A stretch of DNA of 64,000 nucleotides from Ignavibacteriota bacterium (GTDB lineage: Bacteria > Bacteroidota > Ignavibacteria > Ignavibacteriales > Ignavibacteriaceae). The DNA is taken from positions 2,548,001 to 2,612,000 of the forward strand of contig CP053447.1 of the NCBI GenBank assembly GCA_013285425.1, given 5' to 3'. This document shows, in pieces, positions 26,892 through 36,443 of the stretch. Position 1 is the stretch's first letter, and the number at the start of each line of letters is the position of its first letter. Made by a program: the position numbers and the translations under genes. Below the pieces are notes generated by a model. It was not told where the DNA came from. It saw nothing but the letters and a program-made list of their open reading frames with translations, and made no database searches.

Positions 26892-28109
26892 TCAATTAAA
26901 TAAAAAATTATTTTTTATCTCTGGATAAATATCATTATCAATCCAATCATAAAATTCTTTTACTTCATCGCTGTTAAATTTTGTTTTTTCCCAATGAGAT
27001 ATTCTTTCTCCGGCTTTTTTTAATACTCTATCTTCAATTGGAGTTAGCTTCTGCTTAACACCGGTATTATTTCTATTCATCAAGGCGGAAAGATTCAGAT
27101 AATTTTCTTTTGCATCGTTTTGCTTAGAGACAACTTTATTCTTTAAACTCAATGCAAGATCACATAACGGAGCATTTCCTGTTTCATCAGCAATTAAAAT
27201 TTTTGGAAGTGAACCATCATCAGTTAACCAAACAGGGACAGCAATAGATGTAAGCGGAAAGCCGAGAATCGTCCACATAGTTGTTAAGGACGGGTTTTCG
27301 TTTTTCTTAACTCCCTGAACAACAATTGCAGAAGTTGTAGAGTATCTGGGAATGTAATCCCTGAAAAAAACATATTTATTTTCAGATTGATCCGGAAGAT
27401 TTTTAGAATGATCAGTTTCTGTAAATGAATGTATCAAACATCTTGGAACATCATTTATTAAAAATCTGAAGTTTATTTTTCCATTTTTGATTTTGTCGGA
27501 AAATAAATCAGATGCGGTTTTATATCTGATATAACCATAACCTTTGTTCTCTGTACCGGCGAATGAATAATTGGTTCTTATCAGATAACCATTTGGTGCA
27601 ACTTCCGGATCGTTAGCATCATATTTAATAAAAGTAAAATTATTTACTTCGTAATAGGCTGCTCCTCCCCCGGCATCAATAACACCAAAGTTTGCTTCAA
27701 CGCCAAGCGGTTTGGTAAGTGTATCAAGAAGCATTTCAAAATCTGATAAAGTCTTACAACTTGAAAGAGCAAGCTTCATGATCTTTCCTTCAAGATCTGA
27801 GATTTTTGTTGTGTCATTAATCTTAAGATTGTATGATGCTGAATTCATAATGCCAAAGCCAGCTTCGTTAAATCCGCTCCATACTTCATTGTTTTCCTTG
27901 TCAGTTGAATTAACCAATCCGATAAATCTGAATTTACCTTCAAAGAAATAAGCTAATCTGTTCTGTAAAAAATCAGAATCCCGATTCTTCAGTAAAAGTG
28001 GTTTCCCGTCATCAGTAGCTTTACCGGAAACAACAGCAGTTGTGCATGGTTTCGAAATACTGAATGGCAGCAGTAACACAAAAAGACAAATAAATATTTT
28101 ACAATTCAT
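26892..28109 (-). CDS. Exported Ntn-type amidohydrolase (C45 / acyl-CoA:6-APA acyltransferase-like)
   Basis: Predicted N-terminal-nucleophile amide hydrolase or acyltransferase. The signal sequence runs to about residue 21 and is followed at once by C22 in KPCTTAVVSGKA, the nucleophile that must become the free N-terminus. The segment LLLKNRDSDFLQNR holds the conserved arginine/aspartate region of C45 and choloylglycine-hydrolase-like proteins. Later blocks NEVWSGFNEAGFGIMNSAS and VEANFGVIDAGGGAAYYEV fit this fold. At 405 residues the length is plausible. It is packed between the PorV-like and S51 genes, so an amide or peptide substrate is likely. Confidence 0.82.
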   Translation of the reverse strand: MNCKIFICLFVLLLPFSISKPCTTAVVSGKATDDGKPLLLKNRDSDFLQNRLAYFFEGKFRFIGLVNSTDKENNEVWSGFNEAGFGIMNSASYNLKINDTTKISDLEGKIMKLALSSCKTLSDFEMLLDTLTKPLGVEANFGVIDAGGGAAYYEVNNFTFIKYDANDPEVAPNGYLIRTNYSFAGTENKGYGYIRYKTASDLFSDKIKNGKINFRFLINDVPRCLIHSFTETDHSKNLPDQSENKYVFFRDYIPRYSTTSAIVVQGVKKNENPSLTTMWTILGFPLTSIAVPVWLTDDGSLPKILIADETGNAPLCDLALSLKNKVVSKQNDAKENYLNLSALMNRNNTGVKQKLTPIEDRVLKKAGERISHWEKTKFNSDEVKEFYDWIDNDIYPEIKNNFLFN

Positions 28110-28110
28110 T

Positions 28111-29106
28111 TTAGAAACTAAGATTTAATGAAATACGATGCACACTCGGTAAAATATCATAAACAGAATATGCATAATCAAAATATACCGCTGAACTTCC
28201 CAAAGGAACATTAGCACCGGCACCAAATGAAAAATCCTGGTCATCATAATTATATTTATATCCGGCACGTACATAGAATCTGTCATAAAAAGAAAACTCA
28301 GTTCCGAAATGTGCCCGTTCGGCATTATCATTTGGATGAGTTACATCTATTGCGCCGCGCATTTTAACAAAGTCGTATTCAAATACATCAAACCCAATTC
28401 CTACCTGAAAATTTAACGGCAACGGAAATTCGTCTGTGCTTAATCTGCTTGGCACCAATCTGCTTAAAGGGTAGTCACTATCTTTACGATAAGTGAAATC
28501 AAGATCAGGTCCATCAAACTGCATATCAGCACCGAAATTAGTCATACACATTGCAATAGTAAGATTTTGAAAATCCAATCTGTACTGTGTACCAATATCA
28601 AAAGCGATTCCCGAAGCAGACTCATTCCAAATTTGCTGCCGGATATATTTAATAGTAATACCAGCATTAAATCTGTCAGTAAGATATCTTGCATACGAAA
28701 TTCCTATTGCAAGATCACCGGCATCAAAAAATCTTCCTGTTCCGTTTGGTTTTTCTTCAGTTGTTATCTCCATTTCATCAGTTGTAAAAATCACCACACT
28801 TGCACCAAATGTTCCAAGGTCTCCGGCATTATATACTATTGATGCAGCATTGAAATCAAAAAGGTCAAACCAGTTCATATAAGAAAAGTGAGCTTGAACA
28901 TTATTTACCTTAACAATTCCTGCCGGATTCCAGAAAACAGCAGCTGCATCATCAGCAAGCCCGACAACAGCACCGCCCATAGCTTCTGAACGGGCGCTTA
29001 CAGGTATTTGTAAAAATTGTGCTCCGGCAGTACCAAGATTCGGATTCTGGGCATAAATTTCTCCGAAGCTGATGACAAATAAAACTAATATTAATAATTT
29101 TTTCAT
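28111..29106 (-). CDS. PorV/PorQ-like outer-membrane protein
   Basis: FadL-fold outer-membrane barrel of the PorV/PorQ group, which in T9SS bacteria shuttles cargo to the attachment machinery. A signal peptide (to about residue 19) is followed by the diagnostic AGAQFLQIPVSARSEAMGG and DDAAAVFWNPAGI blocks, and the last residue is phenylalanine, as in outer-membrane barrels. The 331-residue length is normal. A strong ribosome-binding site (GGAGTATAAA) precedes the ATG. It may be dedicated to the secreted proteins of this operon rather than being the housekeeping PorV. Confidence 0.88.
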   Translation of the reverse strand: MKKLLILVLFVISFGEIYAQNPNLGTAGAQFLQIPVSARSEAMGGAVVGLADDAAAVFWNPAGIVKVNNVQAHFSYMNWFDLFDFNAASIVYNAGDLGTFGASVVIFTTDEMEITTEEKPNGTGRFFDAGDLAIGISYARYLTDRFNAGITIKYIRQQIWNESASGIAFDIGTQYRLDFQNLTIAMCMTNFGADMQFDGPDLDFTYRKDSDYPLSRLVPSRLSTDEFPLPLNFQVGIGFDVFEYDFVKMRGAIDVTHPNDNAERAHFGTEFSFYDRFYVRAGYKYNYDDQDFSFGAGANVPLGSSAVYFDYAYSVYDILPSVHRISLNLSF

Positions 29107-29125
29107 TTTATACTCCTGCTTCAGA

Positions 29126-31870
29126 TTACTTTATAATTGCAAATCGTTCTTTGAATTCAGAGTCTTTAGTCTTGACAACATAAATGTACATTCCTGCCGC
29201 AAGTTCTCTTCCGCCTTCTGTCCGTAAATCCCAAACTTCTGTACCGGTACCGGTATTATGATAAATAGTTTTTATAAGATCGGCATCAACTGTAAAAATA
29301 TAGATTGTACATTCAGATGGAAGATTAATAAACTGAATCTGCCTTAAAGGCTCTCTTCTTAACTCGCCAAACTCCGGCTCCCATAAAGATGAAACCACAT
29401 AAGGGTTTGGAACGACTTTGATTTTGCTGATTTCATTTTTCACCTGCTGCTGATCGACCTTAGCCCCTGCTACTTTGAATGCATAAGAATCTTTTATACT
29501 CAGTATTACAGGTTTTATTGTTTCAACAGAAAATTTATTTCCAGTTGAAGGAGGTGAGCTGGATGGAAAAATAATTTTTCCTTCAATTCCATCAAACGTA
29601 AATGTATCTCCGCTGAAAAGCGTATCGAGTGAAATACTTGTTCCTGAAACTGAAAGTAAAACAAAACCATTGTTATTAAGCTTTCCGCTACCTTCAACGG
29701 ATGCTATATAAACAGCATTTTTAACCAAAGCCTCATTTACTACTTCAAATGTCATATCAATATTATCTGTTCCGCCAACTCGTGAGATACTCTGAATAAT
29801 ATCAGGCGGTGTTATTTGAAGTGAAACACCATCAGTTGAAGTGATAATCTGCTCAATCTCATAAGATCTTTTATCTATAACAGTCTGATTATTATTCTTT
29901 ACCGTATTCATAGAAAAGCTTATCGTTATAATATCACCAGCCTGAGGTCTGAATTCAACCGGAGTATTAACAGAATCTACCATACTGACTCTTAATCCAT
30001 GACCGGTTATTGTAAGATTTCTTCCGCCATATTGATATGGATAATTTTCTCTTATAATTTCATCAAGTGTAACATTCCTAAGATCAAAATTAGTCTCCGA
30101 AGTAAATTCAATTGCATATTTATATGGTTTTGTTGCAGCCGTATCAGTAACAGTAACTGTAACATTTGTTTTTAGATCTCCAAACTCAATACGCGGAACA
30201 AATTCAAATGTTGTTTTGTAATCGTTACCGGCAAGTGTTTCATCATCAATCGAAGAAGCATTAAGGACAAAATTAGTATTACCGGTATTTAAATTAGTTA
30301 CATCAATCGGAGTTACTGGTGTTCTGCCAATAGCTTCTGAACGCGGTATAGCTGATACTGTATTAATTGCAGCAAGTGTGTTGCCTATCGGACTTTCAAG
30401 ACTTTCAAATAAATTGCTGCCTTTATCATAAGCAGTAATTGAATACCAGTATTCAAAACCATTAATAACATCTGTATCAACAAAAGAATATTGTAAACCG
30501 GTATTAGCTCCTACTGAATTTTTCAGGTCAAACGAAGCAATTCTATTCCAGGTTAAACCTCTGTTTGTACTTCTATATAATCTGTATCCTTCAAAATCAT
30601 ATCCGGAAAACTTGTCAATAGATTTTTCGGCTGAATCATCCCAGTAAAGTATTACTTTGAAATCCCCATCAACAGAAGACAAGTTTGGACGGCTTGGGGG
30701 TTTTGCCAGATCAAATTGATTATCCATAGCAAACTGTGCAGTATTAGCTGATTGTATCAGCTCATTGTAAGTTTCACCGGCAACTATAGCTGTATAAAAC
30801 ACTAAAGTATCACCCGGATTTAATGTATAAGGTCCGGAAGACATATGTGCAAGTATATCCATTCCGGAAGCAGGTATTAAAGAAGGATCATCAAAATGCA
30901 AATTGCCGGGATCAGTAACATGAAAATATTTTCCACCAACAGGTGAATTATAAAGGCTTCTGCTTGAGGACATAAATCCATATTGAATTGTATCTTTATC
31001 AGCAATCTCATCATCATTAAAAAGCATGTAGTGAAAATCTGTTAATCCAAGCTCAGTTCCATTAACCTGGGGTGTTTTCAGGAACATTATTCCGAAAAAT
31101 CCTGTTTTACCATCGGGCCATTCACCCGAAAGTCCGTCATCATAAAAATATATCAGATTCTTTTCCTTTATGAAGCTTACTTTATCATCAGCATATTCCG
31201 GATCGCCGCCGCTTATATTACCTACATCGATATCATTATGAAGCCCGAAGTAAAGATCATTATAACTATTTTGACTTGTATTGGTAATTTCATATTTAAA
31301 GAAAAGCATATTTTTTGCGAAGTTAGATCCATAAGCATAACCGATCTGCGCCATTTGTATTCCAAGAATATTTACAGTATTACCGCTATCATTATAAACA
31401 CAATAACTATCCTGATCAGATAAAATAATATCATTTCCATTTCCATCTTTAACCGGCCAACCAAGCTGCGGATGCCATGAATTCGGATCATCACTAAATG
31501 CTATTCTTGCAGTATCACTGTTATGATAACCATAAGCTGCTTCCCATTCTTCATTGGTTGTAAATCTACCCTGAATAACATTTCCGGGAATTCCCACGTA
31601 CTGATTAATTCTATATATATAATGTTTGCCGCTGTTTATAGGAAATTCTCCCGAAGGACCTTGTGTAATTCTTCTCGGATACAGTTTCCCGCGGTTTTCA
31701 AAAAACAAACCAATATTGCTTGCATTGTGTACTCCGCCAGCTCTATCCTGAATTCTCAATATCTTCCCTAAGGGTTCTTTATCCTCAAAATTCTTTTTAT
31801 CATCCTGAGGTAAAAGATTTATCTGGACAAGTATAATCAGCAGAATTATTAAATTAAAAACTTTCTTCAT
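29126..31870 (-). CDS. Large secreted protein with fibronectin-like region and C-terminal sorting-like domain
   Basis: No enzymatic motif was recognised in this 914-residue protein. It has a signal peptide (LIILLIILVQINLLPQ), a long N-terminal part with many aromatic and acidic residues, a fibronectin-III-like segment (KVILYWDDSAEKSIDKFSGY, then GYRLYRSTNRGLTW), and a C-terminal domain from VVPNPYVVSS to EFKERFAIIK resembling the FlgD/T9SS-type sandwich. It lies between the TonB receptor and the PorV-like protein, which suggests a surface-exposed substrate-binding partner, loosely like a SusD partner, though it has no SusD similarity that I can see. Confidence 0.8.
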   Translation of the reverse strand: MKKVFNLIILLIILVQINLLPQDDKKNFEDKEPLGKILRIQDRAGGVHNASNIGLFFENRGKLYPRRITQGPSGEFPINSGKHYIYRINQYVGIPGNVIQGRFTTNEEWEAAYGYHNSDTARIAFSDDPNSWHPQLGWPVKDGNGNDIILSDQDSYCVYNDSGNTVNILGIQMAQIGYAYGSNFAKNMLFFKYEITNTSQNSYNDLYFGLHNDIDVGNISGGDPEYADDKVSFIKEKNLIYFYDDGLSGEWPDGKTGFFGIMFLKTPQVNGTELGLTDFHYMLFNDDEIADKDTIQYGFMSSSRSLYNSPVGGKYFHVTDPGNLHFDDPSLIPASGMDILAHMSSGPYTLNPGDTLVFYTAIVAGETYNELIQSANTAQFAMDNQFDLAKPPSRPNLSSVDGDFKVILYWDDSAEKSIDKFSGYDFEGYRLYRSTNRGLTWNRIASFDLKNSVGANTGLQYSFVDTDVINGFEYWYSITAYDKGSNLFESLESPIGNTLAAINTVSAIPRSEAIGRTPVTPIDVTNLNTGNTNFVLNASSIDDETLAGNDYKTTFEFVPRIEFGDLKTNVTVTVTDTAATKPYKYAIEFTSETNFDLRNVTLDEIIRENYPYQYGGRNLTITGHGLRVSMVDSVNTPVEFRPQAGDIITISFSMNTVKNNNQTVIDKRSYEIEQIITSTDGVSLQITPPDIIQSISRVGGTDNIDMTFEVVNEALVKNAVYIASVEGSGKLNNNGFVLLSVSGTSISLDTLFSGDTFTFDGIEGKIIFPSSSPPSTGNKFSVETIKPVILSIKDSYAFKVAGAKVDQQQVKNEISKIKVVPNPYVVSSLWEPEFGELRREPLRQIQFINLPSECTIYIFTVDADLIKTIYHNTGTGTEVWDLRTEGGRELAAGMYIYVVKTKDSEFKERFAIIK

Positions 31871-31893
31871 CTTAAAGCCTTAAGTTTAAATGA

Positions 31894-34353
31894 TTAATTA
31901 AACCTTAATGTAAAACCTAATCTGATTGACCTTGGTGGTCCGAAATTAGATGGATCCTGCATATACTCTTTTGAGTAGCCGCCTACGTATGTAAAACTTG
32001 GATCGCCGGTATCACCATATACATATAGAATATTTCTATGATCAGTTAGATTAAGAATTTCAGCAAACAATCTTAATCTTAAATTATTTGAGAACTCAAT
32101 TTCTTTCCCGATCATCAAATCGATATTATAAAGACCCGGCTGACGTAATGAATTCTTTTCAACAAATCCGATATCTCTTCCCGATGGAGTGTACGGCGCT
32201 CCTGAGCTTGCTTTAAAAATTATACTGAAATCCATGTTCTCAAATACCGGCGTATCAAATATCAGCGGACCATCGTCTTTAAGGATGGTATATGTTCCGC
32301 TTGCATTAAAAACATGTGGGCGGTCAAAATCAAGATAGTATAATTGTGTTGATTCTTCCGTACCGGGATACTGTTCAGTTTCAGATGAAGCACTGCCCTT
32401 TGCAATTGAATAGGTATATGTTAATCCGCCTGAAAAATATCTGTTTGGTCTTACATCAACAGTCAATTCAAACCCTCTTATGTTTGCATAATCTTCATTA
32501 ACATAAAGTGTATAACCGGTATATCTTCCATCGACAAACGGAAAGTAGTATCTGGTGCCAATCAAACCGGTAATATCCCTGTAATAAGCAGTCAGATTCA
32601 TCGCAACGTTATCTGAGAACTGATGAGATAATCCAACTTCATAAGAAATTGTTCTTTGTGCATCGAGATCCGGCTGACCAAATAACGGTTCTCTTACATT
32701 AAGATCATACTGGCTATTTTCAAACAAGTATTCAAAATCCGGATTCTGAAAAAAATGTCCGTAAGAAAAATGCAGTTTGGTTCTGTCAGAAATAGGATGT
32801 GCGATTCCAAATCTTGGTGATATTTGTGATCTGGATTTAACAGTAACCATAGAATTAGGGTCTAAAGGATTACTTCTGAATTTTACATTGGAATTCAGAT
32901 AATCGAAACGCAATCCGATATTTATAACAAGATACGGAAGCTCAATTTTATCCTGAACATAAGCAGCACCTTCAAACGGCTGAGTATGGTAATCATTTAA
33001 ATAAGGAAAATTTCTTTTAGGATCGTAAACATAAAATAATTTTAACCAGTGCTTCTTAAATGCTGCACCAAATTTTACTTCATTCATTGATCCCATTTGC
33101 CATACTGCATCCGCTTTAAAATCTGCTGTTGCAGAACGGCTGTCATACAATTCCGCCGGATCAGAACGTTTATAAAACTCAAACCCGGTTCCGTATTCTT
33201 CAAAGTATTCCGTATCGTTTGATGCAAGGTAATCTGCAGTATCTTTATCAATTCCTGAATAATACCCCTGATTGAAATAAGAAGCTTTTACATCATAAAA
33301 GAAATTGTTAGCAATGGTATGAGTGAGACCTAATGTGCTCTGCCAACTGTCTGTTCTTTTGCGAAGATATTGCTCAGGGATATATTTATATGAATGACTG
33401 TAATTTTGTCTTTTACCAACACTGCCGCGGTTAGATAGCGAGATTTTTACAAATGGAATTGCATTGGTAGTAAGTTTGCTAAAAAAGGATTTTGTATCAT
33501 TATAACCAAATGGAAGATAGCTCCCGCGTTTATCAACCTCACCAGAAAGGAAAAAATTAAAATCAGGTGAAACAATAGGTCCGCTTATACTTCCATTGAT
33601 TCTGTTTTCGTGCAATGAAGTGTAGCGATCGATACCAAACTCGCTTGTTCTTGCTTCCAGTTTAGCAGAGAATTTATCTGATCCATCCCGGGTTACAATG
33701 TTAACAACTCCGCTTAGTGCATTTCCATATTCAGCATTGAAAGTACCGCTCAGTAAACTCATCTCCTGTATAGCATCATTATTAATATCGGTTGCAAGCC
33801 CGCCAAGCAGCGGATCAACTACAATTGTTCCGTCGATCATATAAGCAACTTCATTAGATCTGCCGCCGCGAACGTGCAAATTTGAACCACTACCTGTAAC
33901 ACCTGCCTGCAATGAAAGTAATTCTGTAAAAGTAGAAACGGGCAGAGCGTCTATTTCTTCTCTGGTTATTACAGAAATACTGCCTGTAACATCCTTTTGA
34001 ATAAGCGGAGTTCTTGCAGTAACAACAATTTCATCAACCTGTATAGTCTGCGGATTCAGTTCTATCTGCAGAAGTGTAGTCTGATCAACAACTATTATTA
34101 CATTCTGGATTGCGATAGTTTCATAACCAATAAAACTGAATTTAACATTATATCTGCCCGGAGAAATGTTAAGTATAACATATTCACCATTAAGGTTTGT
34201 AGCCGCACCGAAATTTGTTCCTTCGATGATGACATTCGCTCCAACTAAAGGTTCCCCTGTTTGAGCATCTTTAATTGTACCTGCTAACTTGCCGGTTGTA
34301 CCTGCATAGATAAAAAACGGAAGCAGCAGAACTAATGATATAATTTTTTTCAT
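31894..34353 (-). CDS. TonB-dependent receptor with carboxypeptidase-like regulatory N-terminal domain
   Basis: Outer-membrane active importer of 819 residues. After the signal peptide comes a carboxypeptidase-regulatory-like domain (GKLAGTIKDAQTGEPLVGAN), then the plug with DEIVVTARTPLIQKDVTGS and YMIDGTIVVDPLLGG, and a long barrel ending in RLGFTLRFN with a terminal aromatic-polar pattern. The ATG overlaps the rpiR stop (ATGA), so regulator and receptor are made from one message. In context it should import the products or substrates handled by the amide hydrolases that follow. Confidence 0.93.
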   Translation of the reverse strand: MKKIISLVLLLPFFIYAGTTGKLAGTIKDAQTGEPLVGANVIIEGTNFGAATNLNGEYVILNISPGRYNVKFSFIGYETIAIQNVIIVVDQTTLLQIELNPQTIQVDEIVVTARTPLIQKDVTGSISVITREEIDALPVSTFTELLSLQAGVTGSGSNLHVRGGRSNEVAYMIDGTIVVDPLLGGLATDINNDAIQEMSLLSGTFNAEYGNALSGVVNIVTRDGSDKFSAKLEARTSEFGIDRYTSLHENRINGSISGPIVSPDFNFFLSGEVDKRGSYLPFGYNDTKSFFSKLTTNAIPFVKISLSNRGSVGKRQNYSHSYKYIPEQYLRKRTDSWQSTLGLTHTIANNFFYDVKASYFNQGYYSGIDKDTADYLASNDTEYFEEYGTGFEFYKRSDPAELYDSRSATADFKADAVWQMGSMNEVKFGAAFKKHWLKLFYVYDPKRNFPYLNDYHTQPFEGAAYVQDKIELPYLVINIGLRFDYLNSNVKFRSNPLDPNSMVTVKSRSQISPRFGIAHPISDRTKLHFSYGHFFQNPDFEYLFENSQYDLNVREPLFGQPDLDAQRTISYEVGLSHQFSDNVAMNLTAYYRDITGLIGTRYYFPFVDGRYTGYTLYVNEDYANIRGFELTVDVRPNRYFSGGLTYTYSIAKGSASSETEQYPGTEESTQLYYLDFDRPHVFNASGTYTILKDDGPLIFDTPVFENMDFSIIFKASSGAPYTPSGRDIGFVEKNSLRQPGLYNIDLMIGKEIEFSNNLRLRLFAEILNLTDHRNILYVYGDTGDPSFTYVGGYSKEYMQDPSNFGPPRSIRLGFTLRFN

Positions 34354-35219
34354 TGTTTACTCTCAATAATTACTTGGTCTTGATGAATCATAATTTCCTG
34401 TGATTCTTTCAATATTCTTTTAGCCCTTTGTCTGTCTTTAATTGCACAGGCAGTTGCTAAAGCATTTATCAGAACAGAAATTGCGGCAAAAGAATTTGTG
34501 AACAGCATATTTTCACTTTTAACTAAAAGATTTGCTTTGCTGAAAAAAGTAACCGGTGCAGCAGGCTGATTAGTAACAGCAATTACATCAATTTTTCTTT
34601 CTTGTGCAAACTTAGCTGCTTCAATTGTTTCTTTTGAATAAGGCGGAAATGAAAAAACCATTAACAGATCATTTGAATTTAGAAACAAAATATTTTCATT
34701 AAATACTGTATGCGTATGATTAAGAATACTTGAACTAACCCCAACCTGAGTAAGCTGATAAGCAAGAATTTCTGCCAGCAGATATGATATACCCAAACCG
34801 GCAGTAAACACTCTTTCTGATTTAAGTATCCTGTCAATAACAAAATCGAATGTTTTCCGTTCAATAAGATTAAGTGTATTGTTAATGTTCTTTATATCAA
34901 GATTAGCTACCTCTGTTAAAAGGTCTTTTTTTATTTTATGTTTTTCAATAAGAGGAAATATTTGTTTGTTACTAAGCTCTTTCCGAAGTGAGCCGGTGAT
35001 TTCATCTCTTAATTCATTAAATCCTTTAAAACCTGCACGCTGGGAAAATCTTACAATGGATGCAACACTTGTACCTGCTGCTTTTGATAAATCCAAAACA
35101 TTAAGAAAAGGGATTTTGTCAAAGTTATTAATAAAGTAATCAGCAATCTTACGATGGTTTTGTGGAAACGAATTGTATTTGCTGATTATTTGCTCTTTTA
35201 TTTCTTTGTATCGATCCAT
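34350..35219 (-). CDS. RpiR/MurR family transcriptional regulator
   Basis: The 289-residue protein has an N-terminal HTH_6 domain (QNHRKIADYFINNFDKIPFL, then LSKAAGTSVASIVRFSQRAGFKGF) and a C-terminal SIS domain (about residues 125-255; VFTAGLGISYLLAEILAYQL and MVFSFPPYSKETIEAA). SIS domains of this family usually bind phosphosugars or related metabolites. It heads a minus-strand run of seven tightly spaced genes. Its ATG follows immediately after a hairpin and U-tract, with no visible Shine-Dalgarno sequence, so how it is expressed is a question. Confidence 0.93.
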   Translation of the reverse strand: MDRYKEIKEQIISKYNSFPQNHRKIADYFINNFDKIPFLNVLDLSKAAGTSVASIVRFSQRAGFKGFNELRDEITGSLRKELSNKQIFPLIEKHKIKKDLLTEVANLDIKNINNTLNLIERKTFDFVIDRILKSERVFTAGLGISYLLAEILAYQLTQVGVSSSILNHTHTVFNENILFLNSNDLLMVFSFPPYSKETIEAAKFAQERKIDVIAVTNQPAAPVTFFSKANLLVKSENMLFTNSFAAISVLINALATACAIKDRQRAKRILKESQEIMIHQDQVIIESKQ

Positions 35220-35260
35220 AAAAAAATATAATGCAGCACTGATTATTACTCAATGCTGCA
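35220..35260 (-). terminator. Intrinsic terminator or attenuator directly before rpiR
   Basis: On the minus strand TGCAGCATTGA (35260-35250) and TCAGTGCTGCA (35242-35232) form an 11-bp stem with one G-U pair and a 7-base loop. The stem is followed by TTATATTTTTTT, ending exactly at the rpiR ATG (35219). It lies 13 bases after the stop of the upstream secreted-protein gene. The structure meets the usual criteria for a Rho-independent terminator. Confidence 0.8.
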
Positions 35261-35273
35261 CAAACGAATGGGT

Positions 35274-36395
35274 TTATTTTATTAATGTCATCTTTTTTGT
35301 AACAACTCCGGCATCTGTTTGCAAAGAGTAAAAATAAATTCCGGATGTAAATGCTGAAGCATCAAAATTATACAAGTAAGTTCCAGCCTCAAGCGATTCG
35401 TTTACAAGTTCTGCAACCTGCTGTCCTAATGCATTAAATATTTTCAGAACAACATTTGATCTTTCCGGTAAACCGAAAGAGATTTTTGTTGATGGATTAA
35501 ATGGATTTGGATAATTCTGATCCAATACAAAGTTTGCCGGAATATTATTGTAATCTGCTTCAACAGAAACAATCTGATTATATTTTTGTTGTGCTAATTG
35601 CATATTTGCCAGCATTTCTGTTTCATTTGCACCTAATGCTACTGCAAGATACAGCGTTCTGGATTCCTGCGGCTGCAATGTTAATGATTCGCCTGCTAAA
35701 AATGATACTGCACCATCTGGAGTTGTAGTTAAGGTATCTGTATCAAAAGTTCCCTCGGTTAAATAATCATAAGTTGTTGAATCGTCACTAGAATATCCAT
35801 CATACCAAACCAAAACCTGAGCTGAAGTAACAGGTTCAGATAAATATTTTATTCCTACATAATGAGACTCAAACTGCACTAGCATTTTGTTGGTTGCATC
35901 CCAGAATACCTTGTCATCTTCCCAAGTTAAATCAACATACTGTACAATATCTAAACCTACAATTGTCGGTAAAGCTGCTGTTTCATTATTTGTAACTATC
36001 ATTTTTATTAATGCATATTTTCCACCCTGCCAGCCGTAAACGTGCTGCTCAACTAAAACATTTGGTGGAAGTCCTGAAAATGCATTATTATAGGTACCAG
36101 AAATTTCATAATCACTCAATTGCGGATTGGTCTCAAGAGTAGTTGGCAACTCAACATCAAAATCATTCCAATAATCCAACACCTGATATGGATTTCCAGC
36201 CACAAGTACATTAACACGATTGAGATGTTGTACAGTATCGGTTCCTTCAATTGTCCAATATCTCATTGCTCCGTAATTATCAACTCTGACTTGCATTGCA
36301 CCGGTACCAAATAATTGTGCTTGAGAATAAATATTCTCAGTATAAATGATAGAAAATAGTAACAAAACAAAAAGAGCTGTTGTGAAACGCTTCAT
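35274..36395 (-). CDS. Secreted protein with T9SS sorting domain, function unknown
   Basis: The protein has 373 residues. A signal peptide (ALFVLLLFSIIYTENIYS) is followed by a beta-rich region of about 250 residues containing AMRYWTIEGTDTVQHLNRV and LQPQESRTLYLAVALGANE, which I cannot assign to a family. The C-terminus has DQNYPNPFNPSTKISFGL and ends in KKMTLIK, the T9SS sorting domain. The AAGAGGTGAATT before the ATG is a good ribosome-binding site. It is the last gene before the terminator, downstream of the YfcC-type carrier. Confidence 0.85.
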   Translation of the reverse strand: MKRFTTALFVLLLFSIIYTENIYSQAQLFGTGAMQVRVDNYGAMRYWTIEGTDTVQHLNRVNVLVAGNPYQVLDYWNDFDVELPTTLETNPQLSDYEISGTYNNAFSGLPPNVLVEQHVYGWQGGKYALIKMIVTNNETAALPTIVGLDIVQYVDLTWEDDKVFWDATNKMLVQFESHYVGIKYLSEPVTSAQVLVWYDGYSSDDSTTYDYLTEGTFDTDTLTTTPDGAVSFLAGESLTLQPQESRTLYLAVALGANETEMLANMQLAQQKYNQIVSVEADYNNIPANFVLDQNYPNPFNPSTKISFGLPERSNVVLKIFNALGQQVAELVNESLEAGTYLYNFDASAFTSGIYFYSLQTDAGVVTKKMTLIK

Positions 36396-36443
36396 AATTC
36401 ACCTCTTAATTATTAAATGAAAGATTATTTAATTAATCTAAAA

